From: Phytophthora quininea
Taxonomy: Eukaryota > Oomycota > Peronosporomycetes > Peronosporales > Peronosporaceae
Length of the DNA stretch: 64,000 nucleotides
Direction of reading: 5' to 3'
Assembly: GCA_011947345.1 (NCBI GenBank)
Contig: JAAVTG010000843.1
Location: forward strand, 124,001 to 188,000
Part shown: in pieces, positions 19,929 to 32,056 of the stretch
How the letters are laid out: every line of letters starts with the position of its first letter
Position numbering within the stretch: position 1 is the stretch's first letter
Program-made: the position numbers and the translations under genes
The notes under the pieces: generated by a model
Database searches by the model: none
What the model was told of the DNA's origin: nothing
What the model saw: only the letters and a program-made list of their open reading frames with translations

Positions 19929-20600
19929 GATGGAGCTGCAGCTAGCCACGAATAGCGTACAGCAGGCAGACGAAGAAACAGAACTGGTAAGTGTATGGGC
20001 GTTGATTTTCATAAATTCATTAAAATGAGCGGAGCGAGAAACGTCTGGACCCAATTTTATATGGGGACAGTACGTAGCTGAGCTGCTGACCCACCCGGGA
20101 CGCTTTTAGCGTCGCTATAGAATGAGTTTCGACGCGCTCGAGCAGCTGAGTGAGTTGCTAGAACCGATTCTACGTGTTTTTCATCCTTGCGCTACAGTTC
20201 GTGTAGAAATTGTGGTGCATTGTACGTTAAGGCGGCTAACAGGAGGTTCTTGTGAGGACATTTCACCTATTGCCTCATTAAGTGTGCTTACATGTTTTTG
20301 TTATGCGAATTCTGGTATGAGTGCATTGATTTCATGTTAGTCGTTAGCTATTAGGTTTCCTTCCACAGAAACAGAGATGAAAGCTCAATGTAAAGCATTG
20401 GAAATCTTAGCTTGCACGGTGCACTTAGAGGATGTATTGGTGCTGTTGATGAGCGGCTTTGCCGCATTAAAACTCCTACCATACGTAAAACTGATCATAT
20501 AACATCCTATTTCTCTGGTCACTACCATTGCTATGGAGTTTGCATTTTGAACCCTCATATTCGTACGCAGATGAAACACTTGAAAGTCATGTCATAGTGT
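19929..20600 (+). pseudogene. PIF/Harbinger-type (DDE_Tnp_4-like) transposase fragment
   Basis: An ATG-led short exon (19929-19986) ends in a GTAAGT donor, and a fitting acceptor CTTTTAG ends at 20109. The continuation reads FDALEQLSELLEPILRVF, TLRRLTGGSCEDISPIASLS and, after disruption, LRGCIGAVDERLCRIKTP followed by YFSGHYHCYGV. The last block is the catalytic-core pattern GCIGAxDG and the ENYFSGHYQ-like segment of Harbinger-superfamily transposases. Stop codons break it, and the C-terminal acidic residues are missing. It directly abuts the inverted Helitron, so the Helitron probably disrupted it. Confidence 0.65.
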
Positions 20601-23600
20601 GAACGCGTAAGACAGCTGCCGATGACTTGCCCTGGCAAAGGGTGAGGAATAACCGGTAAGCACTGACGAGAATCACCGGAAAGCAAGACCACTTTCCCGC
20701 TATATGGTTTATCATTCCTCATGAGATCTTGTAGCGTGCGATTGACGGCTTGAAATCCGTACTCGACTATTACGGAAGCTTCGTCCCATACTACTAGATC
20801 AGCCCTTCGAAGTAACTTTGCGCGCGTGTGACATTGCATAGGACGATGGGTTCAGATCTAAACCAAGTTGAAAGGTATACTGTGAGGTCCTTCCGCCCAT
20901 CAATAGCGTGGAAGCAACGCCACTGGATACTACCGCAAGGGCAATCTTTCCTTCCGATCGAACAGTCGCCAGAATTGTTTGCAACATAAATGAATTTTCT
21001 GTTCCGCCCGGACCATCCAAGAAAAACAGTTTGTCGTCAGTTGAAGGGTTCTATACAGCGACAATAACCTTGTCATACACAGAGCGCTGATTTTCTTTGA
21101 CGAGTGCCGAATGGTCTCAAAGTTAAACCACGTTGTCGGCATTATATGACAGCTCTTGAGATCTTCAAATTCCGACAACTGCTGAAGGCTTCCAAATCTT
21201 GAATAGATTTGCTGTTGCCCTGTAAGATGATGTCCAGTGCTTGGATCGTGTGATAAAGCACGATACGATACGTTGGAGGCCTTTGCAACTCGTGCTGAAA
21301 ATCGTCTGACATGGAACTCACAAACCCGTTGCTGGATGACACTGCACGAAAAGGGGCGCAACAGTTTTCGAAGTTAATCTAGCATCTGATAAGAGCCTGC
21401 TTCTTCCCTGCAATGGCGCCATTCGCCATCATCTTCAAGAAACCCCTTGCTTGCGCCACCTCTTGGAATGTCTCACAAATCTATCCATCCACGGTTGCAG
21501 ATCTTTAAATTACGTTGGTCCGCGGACATTGCACAGCAGGATGCGAACTTACCGAGTCATTCGGTGGGACGGAAATAACCTATTCTATCTTCTTTTCGGT
21601 ATCTTCGCCTGTTCCTGGATGCCAATGCTTTTCTTCCCATACATAATGTCTCAGGAACTCGTAGTAGAAGTTCCCTTACATTTTTTCCGTGGCAAATACT
21701 TCGAAGAGTCTTGTTAGCGCCATGTGGCGCATCTCGGTGATGTCTTCCGGACGGTCAGGATCAAATCGGATGTAGTTCGTCTCGGGTAGATGAACTGGGA
21801 GCTGCATCGCACTGTAGTCCCTCCACTGCAATGGGGACTTGAAAATACGCCGGCATCCTTCTCGAAGACAGGTATACCTGCCGCTCAGATAGTCATCAAT
21901 TTCATCAATGTCAATGCGCCTGGTTGTTGCATCACCGACTTCAACTTTGACAGCGTCCAACGAAGTGGTTGCGCGATCATGGCCTTTGTAGACATAATTG
22001 TAGGCGTACTTAATTGTGTAGATTGTCCAACAATTTTTGACGTTAATGAAAGTTGAACTTTTCGCTCATGTGTGGTTTGTACGGGATAACCAGCGGCTAT
22101 CAAACTCCACATGTTTTTGTCATGTGATACGTCCTTGATCTCAACGTCGGTATTCCGTGTAACCACTTTCAGTCGACATGGTATTCTCGTAAAAATCCTT
22201 TGGAAACCCCTTGGTACAAACGCCATCTTTCATACACATTTCATTTGGGCACAGTGCACAACAAGGACAATGCATCACGCACTTAGTCACGGTCTCATAC
22301 AGCTGAGGATGCTCGTTAGGGTCTGGGATCTCGACAAGTACGACCTTCTCATTGTCTTCGGGGCGTCTTGGACTTGCTTCGCAGAACACCTTGATCAACA
22401 TGTGTGCATGAGGTAACCCACGCTTTTGGAACCCAATCACATAAATGAGAGCACGAACTTTGCCAAAAACCTCGTTTGTGATGATGTCATCCGTGATTGC
22501 TTCCAGCTTTTGTCGAAACACTCTTGCAGCAATCAATCGCTGTCTGGTTAGGCAGTAGTGCCTCCTGGATCTCGGGTCAATCTCCATTGCAAGTGACACT
22601 CACAAAGAGGTCAGGCTTCTTAACTCTTGTACAACAGCCATCACGGCGTAAAACTATTTCTTCATGTATCTCTCCCTGCCGGTAAGTGTTGGTGGCAAAG
22701 AGCGTGTCGCCCAACGCCACCTAATTAGTATCACGCAGCATTGCGTCAATGACACCTCGGTAAAGACCTGCTCGTAGCTTTGGCTGGTTGCGTCGAGTAA
22801 CGAAGCCGCTGGAGCTCAATTTTCACGTACTGCTCCACGCACCACAGTTGGAACAACCGAGAAGACCGACGCAGCAGCGAATACTCTACTTCTCGAGTAA
22901 AGAGCTGGTACGCGTAGAAACCGCAGATTTTCAGCTTGGAATTGCCGTATCGTATCACACCACAGGCATACTTCACTTTCTCGGACCAACCATATTCTCC
23001 GCGAGGTAGCAATATCGGAAACTGAAGCGGGTCATAAGCTGGATACAGATCCAAAATCCTTTTAACCCACCCTCGTGACGGTGTACCACGATATCTTGCT
23101 CATCGGAAACGTTCCCATCGATGACAATGGCGGCAATTTCATCTACAGTGGGCTGGTTGTATCTTCGTAGGTCCAGCCCATGGCTCTGGTAAATAGACAA
23201 AGAAAAATCTTGATCAGTTTGAACTAATTCCGCCGCGTGCATATTCTTCTTCACCAGCGGATTTTCTCTTCTCAATATGCGCGTTAATGTCCTCAGCGTG
23301 TCGCAATTGAGACCTTCTATGATATTCATTCGGATAATCACTTGGTTCTCCATATCCGGGTCGTACACGTAAAAATGTGCAAACGATGAATCTGCTCCTT
23401 CAGGTGGTAGAAGTGAGCCAATACGATGGCAAATCGTTCCTTGACCACGAAATGTGTAAACGCCTTCACGCGCCCTTGCGAGGTGTCTATCCACCAAGGC
23501 TCCCATTCACGTGAAGGTGAATACGTTGTTGTAGGATCGCAGCTGTCGCACGAAATTGGGGTCTTCCATGAGCGTTCGCAATTCTCTAGGCGACTGTGGC

Positions 23601-23755
23601 GGAACCTTGGTGATGTTTTCCGTCCAGGGGTGGTTGTTGCACAGCGCGAGCTATGGCAACGTGGCCAGGATCTTGGTGAACCGAGATCAGTTGTGAATTC
23701 CTTCAGCGACGGTTCTTGGAACTGCCGTCGAAGGATTGGCGTGTGCACCTCGTGA
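20555..23755 (-). pseudogene. Helitron Rep/helicase polyprotein, decayed, minus orientation
   Basis: From right to left the minus strand reads a helitron N-terminal region (SPRELRTLMEDP near 23560 and YDPDMENQVIIRMN near 23350), then the helitron-like N domain (FPILLPRGEYGW, RLFQLWCVEQYVKIE around 22850-23000). The HUH Rep domain FQKRGLPHAHMLIKV lies in 22141-22599, and the zinc-like cysteine region CVMHCPCCALCP about 22270. The helicase follows in pieces (DGPGGTENS at a mutated Walker A near 21000, LVVWDEASV, VVLLSGDSRQCLPV about 20680). Numerous stops and frame changes, and loss of the Walker A lysine context, show it is dead. Full Helitron polyproteins are about 1,400 residues. Confidence 0.8.
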
Positions 23756-23759
23756 ATCC

Positions 23760-25090
23760 CTATAGGTTCGACCCTTGGATTCCGCGTTTAATCTACCGGA
23801 TGGCCTTTCACAGTCAAAGACACAAAGAGTGTTAGATGGATTAGTTTGCCCTCAGTTCGTTCCCCTGCAGCCCACTTTTCTTGGGCGGCAGTTGAAGAGA
23901 CAGGGTTCTTGGACTGCAAGTTCAAGAAGAACTAGCAACCACAGGTAATCAATATACAGAGAGATCCTTATGCAAATATACAGCCGACACTTATTCTTAT
24001 AGACCCTTGGTGGGGGTCTCACACCAGGTTCAATCCAACGCCCAAGACACCTGGAAAGTCTTGGACTTGGTTCAGCGAACGCGCACCACCTTCAATCGAA
24101 GGAACACACAGATCAGTCAATACAAATCCCAATACAGAACGTTGTAAGACGCAGTCTCAAAGCAAACTCAAGCGGCGACTGCTATCCAGCCGCTTGAGCG
24201 TAGTTTTAATATGAAATGGGTTGGCCTGCAAGACAGACGCCCAACTAGTAAACGAAATGGTCAGGGCGCCTAGACTCCCCTCCCAATTGGACTTAACAAA
24301 CAGGTGGGGAGCAGCAGGTCACCTAGCACTAACACGCAAAGAGCACCGACTGGCGCTTGTGCAGTACAGGGCAAAAGAACTCTCTGATTGGTATCTCTTA
24401 TAGCTAGTAGATCTGCAGCTCTTCCGCAGATCTTGGGTGCAGTCATTAGGATACGAATTAGTCTTGATCTTAGTATGCTTGACTTGATGACGGCCACTTA
24501 TCGTGGGTTCGTCGCTCTTCAAATCATCTGTGGCGTAAACATTCTGGGTACAAACCACTGGGTCCATGGTGAATGCGAATTCTCGCTAAGTGCCAGAATC
24601 CACGTCCAAGAGAGAATCTCCATCGAAGAAATCTCCATCCAAGAGAATCTCCATCGAAGAAATGGCCGCCCAAGAAATATACCCTTGGAATGTTCATCCA
24701 AGAACTTCTTGGGTCTTGGGCGGCAGCCGTGCTTCTTGGGTCACTTGGGCAGCTTGGGGATTTACAGGTCCTTGCCTCACACATCGTGAGGTTAGCCAAG
24801 GCGAGATGGGTTGTACACAGGAATACCTTTCACTGTGGCAATTTATACCTTGATTCTTGGCGACCCGTTTAAGGACGAGGGGTGACCAGGACGTAACGTG
24901 CACTCACGCTCAAGGCAATGTGCCCTTGGGCGTACATTCCACGAGCGGAGATCCCTTCAACGTGCATTCCAAGGACACGCCATTTCTTGGGCGTGCCTTT
25001 CAAGAACACATTTTCTTGAGCGCACTTCCTGGTCTTGAGGGCCCATCCTTGGTAAGACAGCACACCCCCGCCTTCTCCAAGCGACACGTT
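23760..25090. repeat. CCAAG/CTTGG-rich repetitive stretch with a 31-bp tandem unit
   Basis: No gene supported. The pentamer CCAAG and its complement CTTGG recur dozens of times between about 24000 and 25080. AGAGAATCTCCATCGAAGAAAT occurs at 24611-24632 and again at 24642-24663, a 31-bp tandem repeat. Open frames here give ESPSKKSPSKR-like translations that follow from the repeat and are not evidence of a protein. The stretch separates two Helitron fragments on the same strand. Confidence 0.5.
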
Positions 25091-25099
25091 TTATCACAC

Positions 25100-25690
25100 A
25101 CCTCTTCATCTCTTGAACGTAATATCCAACACTAGCTCCATAATAAACTCCATATGTAAACTCTCCACAGCGCGATCCATAGAAAAAACACAATTCACAT
25201 CGTCACACGACTCTCCAAGAGGTGCAAGAATCACTTTGCCTTTGAGACAGCACATTCCACTCGTTTCACATTGCCATTTGAGCACGTATCAATATGGATA
25301 CTCTTTTGTCATGGAACCAATGGAATGACGGGCGAGGTTACAATAATATTCGTCAATAGCATCCAACGCACGATCAGTATGAGACCTTGCGAGGGCTTGG
25401 AGCGCGGCGGCATCTTCACGTTCTATCTGGGGGGCTTCTGGAGTCATTTGGACGCGTCGAATAGCGTTTCTGGTAGCATTACTCTCACGAGCAAACATAG
25501 CAGCCCTTGCGTCCAAGTGAGCACGACGTATTGTGTGAGCCCTAGCGTCAGCAAGTCGAACTTTTGTCTGCTTTGGTCGCTCATTTGAGCCCGTCTGTGC
25601 GCTTTACACACTGTATTCCTAGCCCGCGTTTTGCGTTGATGTTCTTCATCCACAGTGCTATCTCCACTCGGATGCAAACACATCCATCTT
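25100..25690 (-). pseudogene. Second Helitron N-terminal fragment
   Basis: Minus-strand frames read REDAAALQALARSHTDRAL, a repeated RRVQMTPEAP-type segment, SMTKEYPY and, after a stop, GMCCLKGKVILAPL. The combination of an R/Q/A-rich repeat followed by the CCxKGKV zinc motif is the usual N-terminus of oomycete Helitron polyproteins. A counterpart of the CCxKGKV zone also exists near 23650, so this belongs to a second insertion or a rearranged copy. Confidence 0.6.
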
Positions 25691-25989
25691 TGCCTTGCCT
25701 TGCCTTGCGCTTCCTTGCTTGCCTTAGTTTCTTCTCATTTCTCGTTTCGTATTCATCAGATGTAGCACACGTGCTATCAATGCCCTTGATACTCGAAAAA
25801 CCACGATTCGCCTTAGTAAACTCTTATGTATATAGCAAATTGGATTATATAATTCGTTTAACATTTTCGGAAAGTTATTTAAAACCGTACCGCTCCTGAT
25901 TCAGCAAAAGCAGAATTGGTTGCAAAGAACGGAAGCGATATATTAGACATTTATTGACGACTTATTTCTAATATAGAATCTGAACGCTT

Positions 25990-26303
25990 CTAAATGTAGT
26001 CAGCGAACGCCGTCGCAACCTTAACGCCGAGAGGCTTGCAGTTGGCCACCAGCTTGTCGTAGCGAGTTTTCAGCTCGTCGTACTGGTTGCACAGCCTGTC
26101 GTATTGGTCGCTCAGTATCTCGTAGTTGTCATTTCCTTGCTGCACAGCTCGGTCTGAGTAACTCACAGCTCTTGGACCTGGGTCTTGTAGAAACGGGACG
26201 TCTCAGTGGCCTTGCCAACTTCCCTGCCACGAAGCCGGTCCACGTGAGCGCGTTTGGTCTCCGCGGCGGCGCGGTGTACTTGGTCAGCGGTGTCGGTGTT
26301 CAT
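25990..26303 (-). pseudogene. Small coiled-coil protein, interrupted by one stop or frame change
   Basis: ATG 26303 opens a charged helical segment (DTADQVHRAAAETKRAH, FYKTQVQEL) that stops at 26163. One frame away, coding-looking sequence resumes at once with DNYEILSDQYDRL and the heptad-like YDRLCNQYDELKTRYDKL, ending at a stop at 25990. Read through, it would be a little over 100 residues of amphipathic helix with no signal peptide. A single indel is the simplest reason for the break. Function unknown. Confidence 0.45.
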
Positions 26304-26547
26304 TATCTGTTTTCCGTCGCATGACACCATAGCAAAAAAGTATGACGCGTAAATCAATGTGCATAATGCTAATCGAATGCTCTATTGGAGTTGAAGTTTT
26401 CTGGTCATCAACCTGATTGTGTCCAAAATGCGTCATGAAAGTGTTCATGTTGGTGTTCGTGCCATTCGTATTCAACCTATTGAAAGGTTGGTGCCTTTGA
26501 TACTCTATGAATTCAATCTATTGATTTTTAAAATAAACATGTATCCA

Positions 26548-27262
26548 TCATCCTAGTGTAAATAGGTGACAGCCTACCTGGCTCGACGGCAGGCTGGACA
26601 GTACGGCCTCGACTACCTCGAAGATGAGGCGCACGCGGTCCTCGATGCTGCCGCCGTAGCGGTCAGTGCGCCGCGTGTGGACGCTGTCGCACAGGAACAC
26701 CTCGAGGTATCCATTGGAGGCGTGGATCTCGACGCCGCGATGGCATTCTCGGAGGCACGCTTGTAATCGGCGACAATGGTGGGGATCTCGGCGATGTCGA
26801 GCACGCGCGGGTGATGTAGTCCCTGCAACCCTATCTGATGACTGCGTGGCTCTTGACGTTATCCATCGTGGCGGCACTGGAGGATACCAGGAACTGACTG
26901 TTGGGCTAGTTGAGCGTTGAGAGGGTGGACGACACGGCCTGCGCGAGGATCTTGCCGCCCTCGTCGTGCACGACCTTGTCGATGGACTTCCACTCGTCAA
27001 CCTGAGCCGGTTTGAACAGACCTGATGCACCAAAGTAGCCTCGCGCCGTGAGGTTGATGTAGGTAGCCTCGGTGATCAGCAGACCACCATCGGTAGCACG
27101 TTGCCAGTAGAAAAGCACACCTTGGCCGGAATGTACACCAGCGTCACCCGTGCGCGCACGAGTGAGTGGGGCTGTGGTGGCGCGGTTCAGCTGCACGGGG
27201 GTTGTTGCCGGCAAACTTAGTTGGTGGTCCGCGCTGTAGAAGTCGTCTCCGATAACATACAC
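26548..27262 (-). pseudogene. Old yellow enzyme / NADH:flavin oxidoreductase pseudogene
   Basis: The right part (27262-26906) reads TPLTRARTGDAGVHSGQG, ITEATYINLTARGYF and GLFKPAQVDEWKSIDKVVH, the early OYE barrel. The left part gives IPTIVADYKRASENAI and, in another frame, VEIHASNGYLEVFLCDSVHTR and RTDRYGGSIEDRVRLIFEVVEAV, the classic substrate-pocket and FMN-phosphate region. Several frame changes divide the two, the extreme N-terminus is altered and the C-terminal third beyond 26548 is absent. Working OYEs reduce activated alkenes with FMN in the cytosol. This copy cannot. Confidence 0.78.
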
Positions 27263-27299
27263 TGAATTGCCTTAGTTTTATCTACCAATCAGAGACCCT

Positions 27300-27820
27300 G
27301 AAAAGCGTGACTGACAGACACCCCTTTTAATTTAAGATTAGCGCTGGTGACGCCCGCGGCTGCCGACGAAAAGGTATATTGCTGGACTCCGTTTGCTCGC
27401 GGTGCTCGCTGAACTATTCACCATGTTAGATGGTCGTTTGAGTCAGCGGGCCCTACGGGCACTTAAATTCGCACCGTTTCGATTGGCCAGAAAGGTTTCC
27501 CCCTTTGCCATTCAAAACAAAGCAAACAAAAGTGTGGCTTACCACCGCAGACTGATATACGCACAAGCTGCCTTATTACGAAGCAGGATTAACATGGGGG
27601 TCGCTCGCGTAAGCGGGCGATAGGACATAGTTTGATGCAACCTGTTCCACTCGATTTGCATCTTGGTCCACTATTCGGCAGCGGGATGGTGGTGTGGGGC
27701 CTGGTGGAGACGCAGACAATGTTTTCAAACGCAAAGATAGATATGTATTCATGTAGTCAGAAGCCCTGGCGAGCAGCGAAGACCTCGTGGTAGACGGGAG
27801 GGGTCTCGTGCGCACAGTGT
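27300..27820. other. Gene-poor stretch
   Basis: No supported gene. The frame at 27393-27623 is short and has no recognisable motif. Confidence 0.4.
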
Positions 27821-27945
27821 TTTTATGGAAGAGTCATCTACCATGATCGTGACGCCGTTCTCCGACCTCGCTCGTGGTAGCGCCACGCCGAGCTGTCCGT
27901 AAGATAGCACTGGGCTTGCAGACAAATGTAGCGCCCAAGGCACTC
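27820..27945 (-). pseudogene. Helitron helicase C-terminal scrap
   Basis: The minus strand reads LHLSASPVLSYGQLGVALPR, matching the final helicase motif (PVFSHGQLYVALSR) seen intact at 16075-16125. Only about 40 residues are left, and the neighbouring sequence has no other helicase motif. Confidence 0.6.
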
Positions 27946-27949
27946 CCCG

Positions 27950-29536
27950 AGCTGTGGATTTTTAATCGTTATACTTTGTGCCAAAACTGTGTGCGATATT
28001 ATACAGTACACGTGTAAGTGTCTGGCTCAGCACGCCACAGCGACCAGCTCCAGTGCAATATGACGTATCGTTGCAGATGAGACTTCTCAGAGGTTATAGT
28101 GCAGCTCTGTTCAAGCACACATGAAACAATACTTGTAAACATGTCTTTACTGACGCAATCGTCTTCGTTAAACATGGCCACTCCTGCGAAACTATCGTGG
28201 TACCGTCCGTTAACCAACTACTGCTACGTTTTCATGAGCTCGCAGCTTATAGTACACGTGCAATATCTGTGTATGGCTTCGGAGTGTATGGTCGTACACC
28301 TGTAGTATATTTACGTAAAGTATTTCTCCACCAACCGCGTTGTCTAGGGCACATGTGAGACAGTTACAAAGACCAAATAAACCGCCGGTTAATAGCATGG
28401 ATTTTTCGTTTCTTCTCGATGCGTACGTGCAGCACGTCTCCAGTATCTACATCATGTAGCCGTGTTTGCGGGTCGTGGAAAAGATTTTAACGCTGACAGT
28501 ACAACCAAATACAACATCAACATAGGCAGCGCTGAAGCCTACAATTATTGGCAGCGTACCCATTTCAAATATCACAGAGGTGACACAGACTTATCTGGAA
28601 ATGATGCTACTCAACGCTTGCGCACGCAGTACGTGTAGTAGCCCTCTGGAGATGCTCGCGATGTGTATCGATCTGCGAGCCCTGCGCGAATACCGTTCCC
28701 ACATCGTGTCGTCTGTCACCCGGGAGCAAATAACAACGTTTCTAGCAGATAATGATCGAATCATGTTGGTAATGTGTCAATATAGTCAGTGGTAGTATTC
28801 GACAACAAGAGAGGCGTTCCACCAACAAAAGTTGGTCTTCATGGATGCCGTACATGCGATAACCTACAGGAGGTGCGTGTGGTATGTGTAAAACCAACCT
28901 ACGTGCCGGGGAGAGCTCTCATGTCGTGTTGCACGCGATATTGACCATAGCAGCACGTATAATTGGTGGGTTGCATCCCATGTAGCTAGCGCGGTAGCAG
29001 CCAGCGGTAGCGGTAGCCAATCTTGAGAGATGTTCCACCCACGTGTATGCTGTCCAAATAAAAGCTAGAAACTAATAAAAGGTGAGCGACACCTATGTTC
29101 GTCAAACGCAGAGCATGTACACATATACGTGTTCCAGTAGCGTCGGGCACCGCTAATCCCTGATGGGGCCGAATGGCAGTGTTTCCATGCAGTCCGGTCA
29201 CATTCACAGTATGGTACACACCATGGTATTCAGCGATACGTACTGTAGCATATAAAACATAGATTTACTTGCTCACGACATCTAGTGCCTCAGACGTGTG
29301 CACCATGTTGAAGCCAGGTGGTTCATGCAATTGGTGTTATGCTATTGTGCACAAATTCGCAATAATCGTGTTAAAATACATGCGCAGGGGGTCATATAAT
29401 ACCAACTGTCTCATCCAGACCGTAACATTCTAAGGCATCCTTTCAGTAGCCGAATAAATTACATATCAAACGTATTTTCATATTTTTAATGCGATATATA
29501 TGCCGCCGAAATGGAACAACAGTATCAATAATAATC
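27950..29536. other. Gene-poor stretch, no recognisable element
   Basis: About 1.6 kb without supported genes. It is AT-leaning and many frames are closed quickly. I see many ACGTG/CACGT words but no clear repeat unit. Confidence 0.4.
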
Positions 29537-30158
29537 CTGGTAGTGCAACGGTTACGTTGTACGGCAGCCCTGAAGGGATTAATTCGGCATTATGTGGCGC
29601 ACACCAAAAGTAGGTACCGAGCCAATACATTTCAAGTGGTCAACGTTAATAAATTCGCTGTTTTGCATATTTTCTACAGGTTTACTGTTTATTCACAGGT
29701 CATTCAAAATATAAGGTGCTAAAAGCTGAATTTATTTACATTTGAAATTTGTATTGACTAAAATGGTTTTTCGCCTGAGCAGATGGATGTTGACATCGAG
29801 GAAGACCAACACAACGAACATCCAAGACCAACTACAGTTCGATGCACAGCCTGTGTCGAAAGTAGCTGGTAATGTTTCTTTCCAGAGCTGGCAAATAGAC
29901 GACTGCAGTGTACGGACCGCTGGGCATGGTCGATAATTCGCGAAGTTTGGCTGTCGACGCTGGAGCTGCGGCTGCAGCTGTTGCAGTGCGTGAATGCTGC
30001 ACAACGACCCGACAATTCACGCTTTGCAAGCGCGCGTGAATGGGTACAAAATGCGTTGAGATTGAAAAGAAGGAGACGAGGTTGACTGCTAGAACTACAC
30101 ATGGAGTCGCCTGAAGGCACGCCAAGCTGGGTAGCAGTAGTACTACCAGCCCAATCCT
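29537..30158 (-). repeat. Dispersed ~0.65-kb repeat, copy 2 (inverted)
   Basis: Reverse-complement copy of 19199-19860. The outer ends are CTGGTAGT and ACTACCAG, an 8-bp inverted pair, although the other copy does not keep it perfectly. The sequence at the left end, TAGTGCAACGGT, matches an RNA polymerase III A-box at 11 of 12 positions, but no good B-box follows. A SINE or small DNA element is possible. Confidence 0.6.
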
Positions 30159-30159
30159 C

Positions 30160-31510
30160 TAGTTTCGGGAGAAATCCCAGTGGGAGATGGTCCCAACCTC
30201 CCGGGAAAATAAGAACGGCCCAAAGTTTTTTCCGTGCGTGGTTCGAAGTCCTTCGTCAACTTGCCTTCGACCACCATCGACAAGCTCCAAGACTCTCCCC
30301 CATGCATCTCTCCTCGGTCCTGCACGTTAAGGCGGGCATCGACATCGACTTGAAGAAGGCTGTCCATTTTTACAAGAAGGTACTGGTTGCCAGAAGGAAT
30401 CATGCGCGGCAACACAATATCACACTTGTCCTCATATGTGTGCCGTGTAAGTTAAAGACTTTTGCACACCCCACTGACTTGCGTTGGCCTGCGATGTATA
30501 GCAGGTTGAAGATGTTTTGCAGGACATCATCAAAGTGTCGTTCACACGTACCACGATCGGTGAGATGCTGGAAGTCTTGCAAACAGCACTCGTTGAGGAT
30601 ACCCTGCACAAACCACACCGATAGAGCTATATCTGCGATGTGCGTTCGAGCAAGCCAACTACGGTAGCACAGCTGTTGGGGTCTTCACCAGCTGTCATTG
30701 GCGACTCGTACAGCAGACCAGAATCAGCGCCTTGCGGTCGATCATGTCGGCAAGATGTTGTCGCTTAGATGACGCAGTGGGAGTGACGCGTTTGCATTGG
30801 CACAGATCTTGGGAGTGGAGAAGACGTGGCATCCTCCAGCAACAGCAACGGTGATCGACGGCAGTATTATAGGCCATGCCAAAAGGAGGATTCCTGGTCG
30901 AGATTGGCACGACGCCCATTCTTTGCCGCACAAGGAAGCCATCATAGCATAGCGTGTCTTCGTTTTATTTCCGTTGCTTGCTGAGCTTTCTTCGATTTCA
31001 CTCACTTCGCCCCACTTCATCAGTTGCGCTGACTTTGATAGGGAAATAAACATCTCCGCCTCTTTCAACAGAACTTCAAAAGCAGTGACAATTTATCGAT
31101 GTACAGTGTGTGCTTTTGTTTACTCCGCTACTTGCACCTTGCCGGACAATCATGCCCTTCACAAAGCAAACGGATGGATTCACAGCAAGTTCTGCTAGTT
31201 CAATAACTAAATTGCGTAGCATTCAGCAAATCCGTCAGCGTGAGCTATATTTTTGTCTTGAATACTTCTGACAAGATCGAGGTCTTCTCATGACAGTGTG
31301 TACCACAAGCACATTGGGCAAGACCAGTTCTTGCTTCTTGGCCTCTTTATCCAAACATTGCTTTCTAAGCAGATTACGACAATGGACAACACAAGTTTTT
31401 GATCTGCGAAATTTCTCTTCTTTGAGATCGGCAAACGCACAAGGTGGCGTTGTGCTCTGGCTAGAGCAGGTTTCCGTTTACAATAAGTAAACTGTACTCC
31501 AACGCCACCT
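30160..31510. other. Unassigned stretch
   Basis: Frames at 30101-30667 (+) and 30742-31068 (-) are open, and the latter contains a hydrophobic segment (GILLLAWPIILPSITVAVAGG), but I recognise no family and see no convincing start context. They may be fragments of unknown genes. Confidence 0.3.
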
Positions 31511-31515
31511 GGGTG

Positions 31516-31526
31516 CAGATCGCCAG
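31516..31526 (+). promoter_or_regulatory. Shared upstream motif CAGATCGCCRG, copy 2
   Basis: CAGATCGCCAG, 113-123 bases before the ATG at 31639. Similarity to copy 3 continues for about 18 bases to its right. Confidence 0.4.
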
Positions 31527-31638
31527 TATGAATCACTCGCGCACAGTTCGCCCCCACGTCTTTGACGATAATAGTGTTAACCATTAGTTTCCGCCTCTCA
31601 AGCCACCAAGTCCTCTCTCTATATATATATATTCTAAG

Positions 31639-32056
31639 ATGCGCTTCTCCACGATTTTCCTGGCCTTCGCTGCCACGACTTTTGCTGTTAGTAGCGCTGT
31701 TGACGTTGAGCTGAAGACCGCAGCGAAGGTCGAGGCCTCGGAACTGGATCGTGCTCTCGAGTCGATCGACGAGCCCAAGCGATTTCTCCGGTCGAACAAA
31801 TATGCGGAACTGGACGACTATGACGAGAAAGAAGAACGTGCCGGGAATGTAATCTGCAATCAAGTTCAGCAAGAAAAAGTTCAACGCTTGGCTGGACGGT
31901 GAGGCACTTGCCGAAACCAAGCTCAAGGAGCTGGTCGATCTCAACTGCAATGTCAAGGGAGTGAAGCAGTTGATGCGGGTCAACAAGAACTCTAAATACC
32001 TCCCGCTTGTGAAGAAATTCCAGAGGCTCAAGAAGGGTCAGGGACGCAAGACGTAG
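31639..32056 (+). pseudogene. RxLR effector, family member 2, frameshifted
   Basis: The ATG at 31639 starts a typical secreted N-terminus (signal peptide to about residue 20). RFLR lies at 48-51 and EER at 65-67. Shortly after EER, near 31845-31870, the frame is lost and the first frame stops at 31902. The matching C-terminus, with FNAWL, LKELVDLN and a final QGRK, is written in a neighbouring frame to a stop at 32054-32056. The change is a single small indel relative to the paralogue at 32799. It would encode only a short secreted peptide if real. It could also be an assembly error. Confidence 0.75.

Noticed and set aside
24573..24872. SPSKK-repeat protein
   Set aside because: The translation follows from the DNA tandem repeat, and several frames are open at once.
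29537..29600. tRNA or SINE with pol III boxes
   Set aside because: The A-box-like word is good, but no B-box or tRNA fold follows, so I did not call a tRNA or SINE.
31288..32031. 247-codon minus-strand frame
   Set aside because: It is antisense to the RxLR gene at 31639 and its leader.
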